The position numbers and the translations under genes were made by a program. This document shows positions 1 to 10,122 of a stretch of DNA of 61,371 nucleotides, piece after piece (position 1 is the first letter of the stretch; every line of letters starts with the position of its first letter). The notes below the pieces were generated by a model. That model had not been told where the DNA came from and ran no database searches. It worked only from the letters and a program-made list of their open reading frames with translations. This stretch comes from a bacterium (GTDB taxonomy: Bacteria > Zhuqueibacterota > Zhuqueibacteria > Residuimicrobiales > Residuimicrobiaceae): positions 1-61,371 of the forward strand of contig JAKQNR010000004.1 in NCBI GenBank assembly GCA_029565685.1, in the 5' to 3' direction.

Positions 1-60
1 CAGATATTGCTTGACTATGGCGAACATGTGTTCCTGTTTTTCTAAGCGGCGTGTGGGCAT
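1..60 (-). CDS. Start of an IS66-like transposase accessory protein (runs off the window)
   Basis: Only the first 20 codons are present. Reading leftwards from an ATG at 60-58, the peptide starts MPTRRLEKQEHMFAIVKQ. This resembles the N-terminus of the small IS66-type TnpA protein, a helix-turn-helix accessory factor of transposition. A good ribosome site (AAGGAG) lies about 7 bases upstream of the ATG. The start is about 40 bp from the point where the neighbouring hydrolase gene loses its normal ending, which suggests that this element broke that gene. The family call rests on a short peptide and is tentative; another transposon ORF is possible. Confidence 0.45.
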   Translation of the reverse strand, partial: MPTRRLEKQEHMFAIVKQYL

Positions 61-102
61 GGTGGTCTCTCCTTGGTTGGACGCCGCCAATATACGAAAT
101 TT

Positions 103-882
103 CTAGTTCGCCACGCATATGTACTTCACAGGGTGGATACCCGGGGTCCAGGTCTTTAAATCCCGGCTCTCCTTAATCGCCACGCGCCGTCTGCCTACTC
201 CTTGGAGGCCGCTGCCGGCATACGCCAGCGGCCGGACGAACATCAGCCAGCGGTCCTTCACCTCGTCATAGACAAAATTGTTATGCGTATCGCTGTGATA
301 GGAAACGATAGGCGTATGAAAATCGGCGTGGAACGTTCGACCATCCGCGGTGGTGGAGAGAAAAACGCCGCCGCTGTCGTTATGAATAGCGATCCACTTT
401 TCCTGTCCTGAACAGGACTTGGCTGCGGGTTCGACGTCGATGCCCTGGGTTTTGTTCCGCCCCAGCAGGATCAGATTGTTGGCTTTACTGCCGCCATAGG
501 AAAAAAGCCCCAGCGAAGGTTTACGCCAGATCAAGCCATCCTTCGATTCCGCGTAGCAGATGTTGTAGGAAAAACGGCTCTTGGCTTTGTAGGCCTGTTC
601 ATCCCAGACCAGATACCACATTTTAAACAGCTGATCCTCGGGATCCCTCAGCACCGAACCTTGCATCAACGGCCCGGTTCCTTCCCATGGATGGTCGCGG
701 ATGATGAGCGGGTTGGCCGCATGACGCTGCAGAGGCACGACAAAGCGTTCCACCTGCCAGCGGTCCTCGATGATGCGGTCGTCGCAGGGGAAATAGGGAC
801 CATGTATCGGCAAACCGGAGTGGTCCGCGGCGAGCAGCTTGGCTGCTGCTGTTAAAATCAGGAGCGTATTGATTCTGATCAT
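103..882 (-). pseudogene. Secreted five-bladed-propeller glycosidase-like protein, 3' truncated
   Basis: This frame encodes a 259-residue protein with a signal peptide (residues 1 to about 18). Motifs such as MWYLVW and CYAESKDGLIW, followed by a DLKTWTPG segment, are typical of the beta-propeller fold shared by GH32/GH43/GH130-like enzymes. Proteins of this kind are usually 450-550 residues. Here the reading frame ends abruptly after TWTPGIHP, about 40 bp from the start of a transposon-type ORF, so the C-terminal half is probably missing. The start at 882 has AGAGGA 6 bases upstream; the longer frame lacks such a site. It reads in the same direction as the glycan genes to its right. Substrate unknown. 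Confidence 0.6.
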
Positions 883-1053
883 GATTTTTCCTCTTCGCGG
901 CAAGTTGAACAAGTGAAGGGCGCCTGATCCGTTCCAGGAGCGTGGTAAAATCCCGGCGGCGAAAACGGAATGTGGAAAAAGGTCATTCTATGGGTTTTTT
1001 CTTTGATCGACTGTTCCTTTCAAATCTGCGATGAAGCGAAGCTGCCAGCCTTT

Positions 1054-1468
1054 TTATTGATAGTGTTTCAACGCCGGCCAGTCCTCTGTCAGCGACCTGC
1101 GGCGGAGCTTGCAGATAAGAACCGCCTGATTGTTCTCATACGGCATGCAGTACACATGCTGAAATACGTCTGCCTTGCTTACCTGCTCATAGACAGCGAG
1201 CAAGGCTTTCCGCGATCCGCCCAGGGGAATCACTACCTGGCCGGTTTTTCCTCGCGGGCCCCACAGCGGATAATGATTGTGACCGTTGATGGCGTTCGAC
1301 AGCCCTTATCTGCGGCCATATTATTCGATCGCCGCAGCCGCCGGAAAGATCGACCGCTATGTGGATGGCGAGTTTCAGGCCGGCGAGGAATAAAAGCAGA
1401 CGGATCGCACCTCTTGATTCATCCGCAGGCGGCGTCATGGTTGAGGGACGATTTTTCATGGCGGTCAT
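1054..1468 (-). pseudogene. Remnant of a GT39/ArnT-like membrane glycosyltransferase
   Basis: Two pieces of one protein can be read. The N-terminal piece contains LLLFLAGLKLAIHIAVD, the first membrane helix of dolichyl-phosphate-mannose-type glycosyltransferases. After a frame change at about 1320, the C-terminal tail follows (GKTGQVVIPLGG, YCMPYENNQAVLICK, ending WPALKHYQ and a stop at 1054). The roughly 400 central residues are gone, so the gene is dead. Its ATG overlaps the stop of the beta-helix gene by four bases (ATGA, 1465-1468), so it was once translationally coupled to that operon. A second fragment of the same family lies at 13.06-13.26 kb on the other strand. Confidence 0.6.
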
Positions 1469-3258
1469 TTCAACAATTTTGAAAGATTACGATACTCTTT
1501 TTCTAAGCCGGCCTGCTCGATCACGGAACGATCGTTCGTATCATTTTGAATCTGGATGATAGTGCCTGTGGCATGGTGCCTTATGGGTTCTTCCTGCAGC
1601 CGTTCGAACACATTATGCTCCAGGGTCAGGCCGCTGGAACCCTGGTCGAGAAAGATGCCGTTGTTTTTGGAACCTACCGCCCATGGCGAACGATCGATAT
1701 CGTGGATATAATTTTCCTTGATGAAGCTGTTGGGCTGTCTCGAAAGAGTATATATGGCGCCGCCATCGCAGAGCAGCTGCAGAACATGGTGAATGCGGTT
1801 GTAGCGCACCTGATTGTCCCGCATGACATTGTCCGCATCCATCCACGCCCAGCCGACACTGATGCCCGAGTACGGCATGTCGTAGAGTTCGTTATGTTCG
1901 ATCACGACCGCCTGCGGAAAACCACAGGCGATGCCGCAGCAACCCGGGTAATCCTGACCGATGCGTGTCAGCAGATTGTTGCTGATTGTGTCGTTGCGGC
2001 AGATTTCTCGCTGATCGGCGGGATTGTACACCCGCGTGTGCAGCTCCTGTTCTTCTGAAAATTTGCTGTACAGGATGCCGGAACCGGCGATATCATAAAA
2101 AACATTGCCGATGATCAGGTTGTTGTGCGTGCCGTAATGCAGGTCAAGGGCGGTTGCGCCAAGGTGACAGAATACGTTGCGCTCAAAAGTCAGATGATGC
2201 GCTGCGGTCACATAAACAGCCGCAGGCGGCCGCTTAAGATATTGCCGATTATCCGGCTCGACCTTGACCGCATACTGCCCCGCCTGGCTGTTGAGCATGC
2301 CGGTGTCGCGCGGTAAATTCCACCCAGCATGACAAAGGCATAGACCTCGAAATCGAATATGGTGCACCGGTTTTTCCAGCGTGCCGTCGATATGCAGCAC
2401 TCTTTCCAATCGCGGAACAACGGCTTGTAATTGATTGATTTCCTCCTGCGGCAGCCTTGGTTGATAATAAAGCGTCCCAGATTCCGAGTCACAATGCCAC
2501 TCTCCCGGTTGATCGATGAACGAGAGATCATTTTCGAAATGAAAAGCTTCGTTTTCCGATTTGATCGGATACAGCCTGCGGAAGACCAGGTCGCGCTCGG
2601 GCTCCTGCGGCGCGATGTACGCATACTCGCCGTGCGTCTCCAACGAGGCCAACGGCAGCACGGCTTCGGCCCAGTGCATCTGTACGATCATTTCCACCTG
2701 ATTCAGTTTTGCCCAGGGTTGAATGAGCTCCTTTGCGATGATGATTTCACGATCCCGCTCATTCCAGAACTTGAGGCGATAATAGCGGCCTACATTAGGC
2801 GTCCTGGCGCGAATGCAGCGGACGCCGTTGACGTACAGCTGCCTGAAGGCGCCGTCCACTTTGGCTGTGTACAAGCCATGATCGCCGAGCAGCCATTTTT
2901 CAACCGGTTGGCCGGCGCTGATTTCCGGTATTTCATTCCGGTAGGCCTGGTAGGATATGGTGAAGCCGTTCCGCCCGGAGTCGCGATGATCGAAGTGTAA
3001 TGGTTTTTCAAGAATATAGCGGCCGCCGCGCACATACACGGTGATGTCCTGATCCATGGTCGCATTGATCCGCCTGACGGCATTTTGGGCTTGAGCGATC
3101 GTTGCGAACGGTTTTTGCAAGGTACCGGGATAATCATCCCGGCCATTCGGCGCCACATAGAATGTCGAGGCTGCTTTTGCAATGGCATTCAGTCCTGGGC
3201 ACAGCGCGCAGAGCACCAGCAGGACCCTGCCTATTCCGGCGGATTTTTTTTGCATCAT
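1465..3258 (-). CDS. Secreted right-handed parallel beta-helix protein
   Basis: A 597-residue protein with a signal peptide (residues 1 to about 30), followed by the FYVAPNGRDDYPGT motif that opens many DUF1565/Pel9A-type beta-helix proteins. The middle and C-terminal parts show repeated N-rich coils (NNLIIGNVFYDI, NSFIKENYIHDI, GLTLEHNVF), as expected for a parallel beta-helix polysaccharide lyase or hydrolase. The start at 3258 was chosen because AGAGGA precedes it by about 7 bases and the signal peptide begins there; an upstream extension has no signal. It lies about 190 bp downstream of the symporter gene in the same direction. Likely secreted and acting on polysaccharide; the exact activity cannot be told. 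Confidence 0.75.
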   Translation of the reverse strand: MMQKKSAGIGRVLLVLCALCPGLNAIAKAASTFYVAPNGRDDYPGTLQKPFATIAQAQNAVRRINATMDQDITVYVRGGRYILEKPLHFDHRDSGRNGFTISYQAYRNEIPEISAGQPVEKWLLGDHGLYTAKVDGAFRQLYVNGVRCIRARTPNVGRYYRLKFWNERDREIIIAKELIQPWAKLNQVEMIVQMHWAEAVLPLASLETHGEYAYIAPQEPERDLVFRRLYPIKSENEAFHFENDLSFIDQPGEWHCDSESGTLYYQPRLPQEEINQLQAVVPRLERVLHIDGTLEKPVHHIRFRGLCLCHAGWNLPRDTGMLNSQAGQYAVKVEPDNRQYLKRPPAAVYVTAAHHLTFERNVFCHLGATALDLHYGTHNNLIIGNVFYDIAGSGILYSKFSEEQELHTRVYNPADQREICRNDTISNNLLTRIGQDYPGCCGIACGFPQAVVIEHNELYDMPYSGISVGWAWMDADNVMRDNQVRYNRIHHVLQLLCDGGAIYTLSRQPNSFIKENYIHDIDRSPWAVGSKNNGIFLDQGSSGLTLEHNVFERLQEEPIRHHATGTIIQIQNDTNDRSVIEQAGLEKEYRNLSKLLK

Positions 3259-3450
3259 GGTTTGATCCTCTGTCTTTATGTGGCAATTGTGATGATAAAT
3301 GAATTCGCGCATCTCCAGGCGAAGCAGGGCGATTCGACAGATGCGGCCGGCCTTGTCTTTCACCCCGCAGAAATCCTTGATCGGTATTGGCAGAGGTCGC
3401 TCCGTTCGTTCCCGGCTGTTCTGTCAAACGGTTTTCTTTTTCAGCGAAGA

Positions 3451-5022
3451 TTAATTAAACAAGAAATAAATCACCATCATAATCGATGCCAACATTCCCC
3501 AGGCTGTCCATATTTTGCCCATGCCCGCCCCGGTTTGATAGGTTTCTTTAAGAGTCGGCAATTTTGACGGTGGATTGCCTTTTTGCGTGAGCAAAGATAC
3601 GATGACTATAAAGCCGGACAGCGTGACGAACAGATAGAACGACAGCAGCAAATAATGCGGCCAGAAACCGACTGTGGGCCATCCCATGAATTGGCAGGCG
3701 CCCACGGTCAGGCTGAGCAATGAACCGGCTGCCAGGGTAACGAAAGCGGCCTGTGCGGTCGCTCTGCGCCATAGGACGCCGATTAAAAAGACGGCTGCCA
3801 TGGGCGGCGCAAAAAAAGCTATGATCGCTTGAAGCAGATTGAATAGATCCCGTCCCGTCGAGCTCATGGAAAGCGCAATAAAAACCGTCAATACCGCAAT
3901 GAGCAGCGTCATCAGCCTTCCGATCCAGCGGATTTCCTGGGCAGGAGCATGCGGTCTCAACTTTTTACAATAGATATCCAGGGTGAAAATAGTGCTGAAC
4001 GAGTTCAAAGCGGAATCGACCGTGCTGATGGTCGCGGCGATCAATACAGCGATGATCAATCCGATCATTCCGGCAGGCAGCAGGCTGGTGATGAGCGTCA
4101 TATAGGCGGTATCGGGATTTTCGAGATTGGGGAACAGGACGAAACACAGGATGCCCGGCATGAAAAAGATCAGAGGCGGCAGGATTTTCAGGAACGCGGC
4201 CAACAGCGCGCCCTTTTGGCCTTCACGGATGTCGCGAGCGCCCAGCACACGCTGTACGATGGTCTGGTCGGTGCACCAAAACCATATCGCCAGCACTGGA
4301 TATCCCAACATAATAGCCGGCCAAGGAAAAGTGGCATCATGGGCGGGACGAAATAACTGCCAATAGTCGGCTGGTACAGCCTGGAGGATGCCATGATACC
4401 CGCCTGATTTGAAATAGGCGATGATCGTCAAGGCCGCAGAAGCTGAAATCATCAGGATGGATTGAAAAGTATCGGTGTAGACCACAGCGGCCAGTCCACC
4501 GGTGATGGTAAAGCTGGTCGCCAGAGCCATTAGCGCGGTCAGGCTGATCCACAACGGCCAGCCGGTTATCTGTGAAAGGAGCAGACCGCCTGAATACAGG
4601 GAACCGCCGAGCCATAATATGACCGTCGTGAACAGGGCGTAATAAGAGAGAAACATCCGGCTTTTTTCATCAAATCGATGTTCCATGAATTCAGGCATGG
4701 TGGAAATCTTCGTCTTGAGGTAGTGCGGCACGAAAACCATGGCCAGCAGCATCAGGAATATCCAGGCCAGCCATTCAAAGTTCGCCGCGACCATGCCCGA
4801 TGTATAGGCCACCGAACAGGAGGCGAGCATAAACGATGGCGAGATATTGGTGCCAAAAATCGAAAAACCGATATTGGCCCAGGACAGACTGCGGTCGGCG
4901 AGGAAATAATCCGCTGATTCTTTTTTCCGGAAACTGATCCAAAAGCCCAGTCCGAGAACGCAGAGGATGTACAGCAGGATGACCAATAGGTCAAGAGGCT
5001 GGATCGCGTTTTTTATTTCCAA
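3451..5022 (-). CDS. Sodium/solute symporter, SSS (SglT-like) family
   Basis: A 523-residue integral membrane protein with about 13-14 hydrophobic helices along its whole length. The family signature WFWCTDQTIVQRVLGA lies at about 248-262, and the start region has DYFLADRSLSWANIGFSIFGTNIS, which lines the sodium and sugar sites in this family. It would couple sodium entry to uptake of a sugar or uronate. The start codon is TTG at 5022 with GGGAG 7 bases upstream; no in-frame ATG fits better. It is 24 bp downstream of the alpha/alpha-barrel gene, clearly in the same transcription unit, so it probably imports the product of the neighbouring enzymes. The substrate is inferred from context only. 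Confidence 0.88.
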   Translation of the reverse strand: MEIKNAIQPLDLLVILLYILCVLGLGFWISFRKKESADYFLADRSLSWANIGFSIFGTNISPSFMLASCSVAYTSGMVAANFEWLAWIFLMLLAMVFVPHYLKTKISTMPEFMEHRFDEKSRMFLSYYALFTTVILWLGGSLYSGGLLLSQITGWPLWISLTALMALATSFTITGGLAAVVYTDTFQSILMISASAALTIIAYFKSGGYHGILQAVPADYWQLFRPAHDATFPWPAIMLGYPVLAIWFWCTDQTIVQRVLGARDIREGQKGALLAAFLKILPPLIFFMPGILCFVLFPNLENPDTAYMTLITSLLPAGMIGLIIAVLIAATISTVDSALNSFSTIFTLDIYCKKLRPHAPAQEIRWIGRLMTLLIAVLTVFIALSMSSTGRDLFNLLQAIIAFFAPPMAAVFLIGVLWRRATAQAAFVTLAAGSLLSLTVGACQFMGWPTVGFWPHYLLLSFYLFVTLSGFIVIVSLLTQKGNPPSKLPTLKETYQTGAGMGKIWTAWGMLASIMMVIYFLFN

Positions 5023-5046
5023 TCTGGTGCTCCCGTGGCTCTGAGA

Positions 5047-6783
5047 TTATTTCAGACTTTTCTTTTGATAGATAACGCCGGGCTGGATCATTTCTGCGAT
5101 GGAAAGACCGGCGAATCCGGTGGCAGAAACAGAGCAAGCAGCCCATGCCTGTAAGCTGTGTCCGCCCCAGGGTACGTCTGCATCCTCCACCATGATGCCG
5201 AGGCGCTGCGAAAATTCCCGAGTGCATAAGAAACGTCTGGCAATCGATACGAATCGATCCACGGCCGGATCTTTTTCCATGCGCTGATAATTCAGAAAGG
5301 CCAATGGCATGCCCGCCGTTTTGGAATTATTCCACGCATCCTGCAACGGCCACCAGGCGTTCTGGCCCAGATGGACCAGCAGCCCTTTATCGCCATGGAT
5401 ATTCCAACCGTACACTCGACGTATTTTTTCTTTCAGCGCATTATCTTCCGTGTGATGATATACCATGAACAATCCATCGACATAGTAAAAGGCCTCGCCA
5501 AAATAGTGAACCGGTTGCGCCAGCACAAGACCTTCTTTGGTGCCTGCATGATTGAACCAGGTCGGCCGGCCGTCCTGATTCCAGTGATCCGTCATGAAAT
5601 GGGCGGCTTTTTCAGCCGCGTTTAGGTATTTTTTATCCTTTGTCTGAATAAACAGGGCGGTAAAGGCGGCCGCTTCAGTGGCTGTGGCAGTGCTATACTC
5701 CTTGGTGCGCGCCACACCACTCTCCATCGCGTTGGGAAAACCGCCGGAAGGCTGCTGCCATCCCATGGCCCATTCATCGCAAAAGCGCTGCAGCGCTTCG
5801 CTATAGAGGCTTTTGCGCGGTTCTGCAGCGTAATGGCAGGTCATTCCCAATGCCGTGGCGATGCAGCCGATATCCGCCAAGTTCATCCATTCGTGCGCAT
5901 AGATATCTTCGATCTCCTGCTGCGACAATCGGCAGGTCGGTTTGTTCCTGAATATCTGCTGCCAGGCGCCGTTGGGCAGTTGTTCTTCCACCAGCCTGTC
6001 CATGATCCGGAAAACGATGTCGAGATACTTTTTTTCTCCCAATATTTCATACCCGGCCAATAACGCGCGAATGGGATAGGCCGAGGTATACCAATAGAAA
6101 TGGGTTCCTTTTCTGCCTGGTTCATAATCACCGAGAAAGCCGTTGGCGAGTTGATGTGCAAGAAACCAGTCGCAGATCGTTCGCAGCGCTGTTCGAGCAC
6201 ATGGAGATCCTTTGCGCAGCACCTCGTCCACCGAGGGCAGGTCATCCGGAGGTGCATGCTCGAAAAGTCTGCGCAAAGCCTTGCCGGACTCCCCTGAGAC
6301 AATGAGCCCGTTGATGGCAAACTCTTTCTCAGGCGCGGCTTGTAGGCGCAGGGTCAGTTTTTGATTGATGACAGTCGCCGGATAGGTGAATTGCAGCGTC
6401 TGGCCCGGGGCAAGCAGGACTCCAGATTGGACCTTTTCTTCCTGCAGATAGATTTCGAACGGTCCCTTGGCTTCACGCGGATCGCCGAGAATGACGGTGA
6501 TTTGATAACGACCGTTGTCCAGGCCGATCCAGAATTCGCCTTTGGCGCCGCCCACAAAATCGCGCCGCAGCGGGTCGTGGACATCCATGCGTTCCACTTC
6601 GCGGACGTTGTCGATCCACAAATAGCGCGGACTGTGATAGACCCGAGAAACCGGCGTATAGCCGGGCGCGACATCCTGGAAGGCGCCGCCGAAATCAAAG
6701 CAATAAAGCACCTCCTGCCCTTGGCAGAGACGAGCAGCAATGAATGGGCAGGTCAACAAAATTAGCAGGTAGCGCCAACACAT
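5047..6783 (-). CDS. Secreted carbohydrate-active protein: galactose-binding-like domain plus alpha/alpha barrel
   Basis: A 578-residue protein with a signal peptide (1 to about 22). Residues about 25-165 look like a malectin or galactose-binding beta-sandwich (YCFDFGG, then LWIDNVREVER, FWIGLDNGRYQITVILGD). Residues about 185-575 form helical repeats of an (alpha/alpha) toroid with aromatic-rich motifs (THFYWYTSAYPIRALL, GWQQPSGGFPNAMESG), as in GH88/GH105 hydrolases, uronate epimerases and related enzymes. GGAGAG lies 7 bases before the ATG. The gene starts 15 bp after the GH20-type gene and ends 24 bp before the symporter. I could not place it in a numbered family; a role on unsaturated or uronic-acid oligosaccharides is inference. 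Confidence 0.7.
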   Translation of the reverse strand: MCWRYLLILLTCPFIAARLCQGQEVLYCFDFGGAFQDVAPGYTPVSRVYHSPRYLWIDNVREVERMDVHDPLRRDFVGGAKGEFWIGLDNGRYQITVILGDPREAKGPFEIYLQEEKVQSGVLLAPGQTLQFTYPATVINQKLTLRLQAAPEKEFAINGLIVSGESGKALRRLFEHAPPDDLPSVDEVLRKGSPCARTALRTICDWFLAHQLANGFLGDYEPGRKGTHFYWYTSAYPIRALLAGYEILGEKKYLDIVFRIMDRLVEEQLPNGAWQQIFRNKPTCRLSQQEIEDIYAHEWMNLADIGCIATALGMTCHYAAEPRKSLYSEALQRFCDEWAMGWQQPSGGFPNAMESGVARTKEYSTATATEAAAFTALFIQTKDKKYLNAAEKAAHFMTDHWNQDGRPTWFNHAGTKEGLVLAQPVHYFGEAFYYVDGLFMVYHHTEDNALKEKIRRVYGWNIHGDKGLLVHLGQNAWWPLQDAWNNSKTAGMPLAFLNYQRMEKDPAVDRFVSIARRFLCTREFSQRLGIMVEDADVPWGGHSLQAWAACSVSATGFAGLSIAEMIQPGVIYQKKSLK

Positions 6784-6798
6784 CGTTTATCTCTCCAT

Positions 6799-9261
6799 TT
6801 AATGGATTGAATGATTCATCTCTGCGTCACGCCATGATTTTCGAATCAAGAGTTCGCCTTGGCTGGTGCGTCGAGGCTGGGGCAGGTCGAGCGAAGGACC
6901 AGATAATTCGACTTTAAGGAAATAACGGTCAAACGCATGGGCCAGATTGTTCGGTTTTTCAGGGATGGTGAGCCAATATTCCAGATAACGACCATATTGG
7001 TTCAGCCTGCCATCCCAGCGATCGACAAAGACCGGCTGAGCCGATCCCCTGCTTGGACCGGATAGCAAGGTCACGGCTCTGGTATCGACTCCACTCGCTC
7101 CGTTCAAAAAGAACAACCGGACATCGTAGGCGCCGGCCTGTTGCGCGTGTTCCGTGATATCGGCCCACAAGGCTATGTCTGCTGTTTCGGCAAAATCTTC
7201 CGTTTGCCACTCTGCAATGCGATGAAACCGATAGGCCGGAAAGGGATCGACGATCTGCAATTCTTCAGCCCAGGCCCGTAGTCGGTCGACGATGGTGGCG
7301 GCAAAATCGACGCTGTCGCGGAAGCGATAATGCAGCGCCTCCTGTTCGACCGGATTGACCTTATTTCCCCAACGGATCATGGCGGCAGTCAGGTTTTTCG
7401 CCGTTGCATCCAGAGCATTCAACTGTTGCTGAATGGACTTTGTTCGTCCTGCCGAAGGAGATTGTTGAAAAACATCGACAAGGATCTTTAGTTTTTTCAC
7501 AAAGAGCAAGGTATGCAACACGCAATGGGATTCCAGCAGCATGAGCGGCTCATCAGCCCGCAGGGCCAGCTCGAGGGCCTGTTCCGCCGAGGCAATGTGA
7601 TGATCCAGACTGGCTTCGTTCGGGAATTCGGCCAGAAGACCTTTGCCGAACTCTATGGGCTTCTCCTTGCTGAACAGCACGCCGTCTTTGATGAAACCAT
7701 CGATGAAGAGCTGACCGCCTGCAGCGAAAATCAGGCTCTCGACGACTCTGCTGCCGGCTAGATGCCAGCCCGTCCGGCCGATGAGATCCGCCCATTCGGC
7801 AAACAGGCGTGGCTGCTTCAGCTTAAGACGGGTCGCATAAGCCTCGGCGAACTGACGCGCGCTGCGTCCGGAGCTGTTCCAGCTCCATTCGGCGGCGGCA
7901 GCGATATTGAAATCGTAATAACAATTCGCCGGAGTGGCGTAGCCGCTGAAACCATGCAGCCCCTTTTCCACGAATTCCTTCATGCGCGCCTTGATGAAAT
8001 GCGGGCCGGTAAAGGGGAAAACGCTGCGCCAGGAATTGGTCAGCTGGGGATAGACGCTCAGCCAATGGCCCGAGCGGGCGAATGATTCCAACAGCGGGTA
8101 GATCATCGGCTCATGAGAACTGTCATAGGTTGTCTGGCCGGAGTAGTAAGTGATGCGGGTTTCCGGGGTGATGGACGCTAAAATCCTATCATTGTCCTTA
8201 TAACTGGCCTGTGACAGTAAAATCCGTAAATGGCTGTCCGGGTGGTCCGCACCGGCAATGGCAAAGGCGCGCAGCAAAGATTTGGTTTGAAGTTCAAACT
8301 GGTTATGACCTCGGCAGCGCTCGCAGAAACAGGGGGAGGGCGATTCCGCCAACCAGGCGTTGATGTCGTGGACCTCTTCATAGGCCAGCAATTGACTCAT
8401 CCAACCGGCGATGAGATCGATGGAGGCGGGATTCGAGAAACAGAGCGCCGGTTGATAATCAGAGGGCAGCGGTTTGTCGGGTTCGGGCGTCGCGGCTGTA
8501 TTCGGATGAAAAGTGAAGAGTCCGGTTACAGCGAGTTGTTCCAGGTGTCTGATGATCGGCACGACTTTGACGCCAAGGCGCTTCGATTCGTTCAGAAAGG
8601 CGCGATCCAGGGCGGCGCTGGGCGAGCCGTCCGCCTGGAATCCCAAGGTCGCGTGCATTTCGATCTCGTTCATCTTTAGTTCGGCAATACTGAAACGATC
8701 GTGCGACAAGTTCCAGCCCCACTCGCCACGTTCTTGCAGATCAGGCCAATCGAGAATCGTGACTTGGGGGACTTCGATTTGCCGAGTGTTAAGGTTCGGC
8801 GTCAGCAGCTGATGCAGTGTCCGAGCTGCATAGAGCAATCCGAGCGGCTCGTTGGCGACCAGTAGAAACCCGCTGAATGTACCCGAGGTCATGACCGGCT
8901 CGATCGCGTAAGCTTGATCCCGGTTGGCAAGTTTTGCCAATGCCTTGGATAATTTGGCAGGACAATTTTTTCGATCGCACGTCAAAATCAGCTTGATGGA
9001 AAAGCCCTGATCGCCTCCGGCATAGGGCTGTATAAGTTCAATGGCCGCTTCTATGCGCGCATCATTGCTATTCGTCCAGCTCAATGTTATTTCATCCATG
9101 GAGAGGACGCGGGATCCCACCACGCTGATTTGTTTGGGCAAAGGGATCACTCTGTTCGCCCATGCTCCGGCGATGGCATCTATTGCCGATTCAGCGGTCG
9201 CAAAGGTCAGGAAGAGGAACAGCAGAAATCGAAAACAGACGACTACGATATTTTGCAGCAT
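6799..9261 (-). CDS. Secreted GH20-type glycoside hydrolase-like protein
   Basis: An 820-residue protein with a signal peptide. Residues about 35-165 resemble the domain that precedes the catalytic barrel in beta-hexosaminidases and alpha-glucuronidases (VIPLPKQISV, then GLLYAARTLHQLL and QVTILDWPDLQERGEWGWN). A barrel-like middle follows, with an unusual cysteine motif CFCERC at about 315-320, also seen in DUF4838-type proteins. The C-terminal third is helical, then ends in a beta domain. The start at ATG 9261 is preferred over GTG 9270 because the AGGAG site is 10 bases from the ATG but only one base from the GTG. First gene of the minus-strand operon. Activity on amino-sugar or uronic-acid glycans is likely, not proven. 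Confidence 0.65.
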   Translation of the reverse strand: MLQNIVVVCFRFLLFLFLTFATAESAIDAIAGAWANRVIPLPKQISVVGSRVLSMDEITLSWTNSNDARIEAAIELIQPYAGGDQGFSIKLILTCDRKNCPAKLSKALAKLANRDQAYAIEPVMTSGTFSGFLLVANEPLGLLYAARTLHQLLTPNLNTRQIEVPQVTILDWPDLQERGEWGWNLSHDRFSIAELKMNEIEMHATLGFQADGSPSAALDRAFLNESKRLGVKVVPIIRHLEQLAVTGLFTFHPNTAATPEPDKPLPSDYQPALCFSNPASIDLIAGWMSQLLAYEEVHDINAWLAESPSPCFCERCRGHNQFELQTKSLLRAFAIAGADHPDSHLRILLSQASYKDNDRILASITPETRITYYSGQTTYDSSHEPMIYPLLESFARSGHWLSVYPQLTNSWRSVFPFTGPHFIKARMKEFVEKGLHGFSGYATPANCYYDFNIAAAAEWSWNSSGRSARQFAEAYATRLKLKQPRLFAEWADLIGRTGWHLAGSRVVESLIFAAGGQLFIDGFIKDGVLFSKEKPIEFGKGLLAEFPNEASLDHHIASAEQALELALRADEPLMLLESHCVLHTLLFVKKLKILVDVFQQSPSAGRTKSIQQQLNALDATAKNLTAAMIRWGNKVNPVEQEALHYRFRDSVDFAATIVDRLRAWAEELQIVDPFPAYRFHRIAEWQTEDFAETADIALWADITEHAQQAGAYDVRLFFLNGASGVDTRAVTLLSGPSRGSAQPVFVDRWDGRLNQYGRYLEYWLTIPEKPNNLAHAFDRYFLKVELSGPSLDLPQPRRTSQGELLIRKSWRDAEMNHSIH

Positions 9262-10122
9262 TGTCGACACACTCCTCTAATCAAAAAGCGCATACCTATG
9301 CCTATGGGTAAAGGCAGAGAAAACAAGCCGCATGAGCTCGACGCTCGCGGTAGGTATGTTCAATGGTTCACGGCTCCATGCTTTCCGCAGGAGCCGTCAT
9401 TTTTGCATCCAGACGAACCTTGCTCGACCGTCCAGCAATATAATGCAATTGTCCCAAATTGCCAAATTTTTCTTTCTTCGCGGTTGTCATCCAGCGCGCC
9501 GACGAAGCGTGCATCGACGGCGGCAAATGAACAACAAAGAATGATGGCGTCAGCCGGCCGGCCTCCGTAATATTTTTTCAATTTCGTTGTTCTGCGCCGA
9601 CAATCAGGTCTTGCTTTTTTTTATGTTTTTCGACTGTGCCCTGCCGGAACTGAGCGCCACGGCGAATCGATTGGACGACGCCTTTTATTTTAATGATGCT
9701 TTCGTCGCCGAAAAGCCTGTTTCTGGCGTTAGTGTATTCTCAATCCTCTGTTTTGACGAAAAAGCCTCTGCGCGCTGGGTTCAAAAGTATGTAATTCAAT
9801 TTATGTTCGAACCATTTTGCGCAATAAATAGGATGACGTTGATTTTACGGAAGGTTGCAGTGAAACAGATCTTACTTGATTTCTGCGCAAGTTGATTCCA
9901 CCGCGAGATTGCCTTTATACGCTTTTTAGAAATTGCGCTTGATTGTCAGAGACCGATTGGCTAATTTACCCGCAAATAACAGGTGATGAGGGGCTGGATT
10001 ACGGCTTGGCGCTTTGTGAAGGAGGAAATGGCTGCGCATCAGGCGCTTGATAGAGGATGATTTCCTTGATGGGCGGCTCCCCAGCACCAACCAATTTTAT
10101 CTCAGTCGGGGTATTTCGAATA
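9262..10122. other. Divergent intergenic region between the two glycan transcription units
   Basis: About 860 bp without a convincing gene. It separates the minus-strand operon from the plus-strand DUF4838-type gene and must hold both promoters. One short plus-strand frame at 9587-9895 is open but has no recognisable family and no clear ribosome site. The right end (9,927-10,057) is a copy of a dispersed repeat found again at 25.5 kb. The left part (9,280-9,560) is more GC-rich and shows no gene either. Confidence 0.5.
9927..10057 (+). repeat. Dispersed repeat, copy 1
   Basis: About 130 bp that align, with small gaps and by eye at roughly 70% identity, to 25,492-25,626. Shared blocks include GCTTGATTG.CAGAGAC.GAT, CTAATTTA, GGGGCTGGAT or GGGGACTGGAT, and CAGGCGCT. 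It ends just before the DUF4838-type gene. The type of element is not known. Confidence 0.6.
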
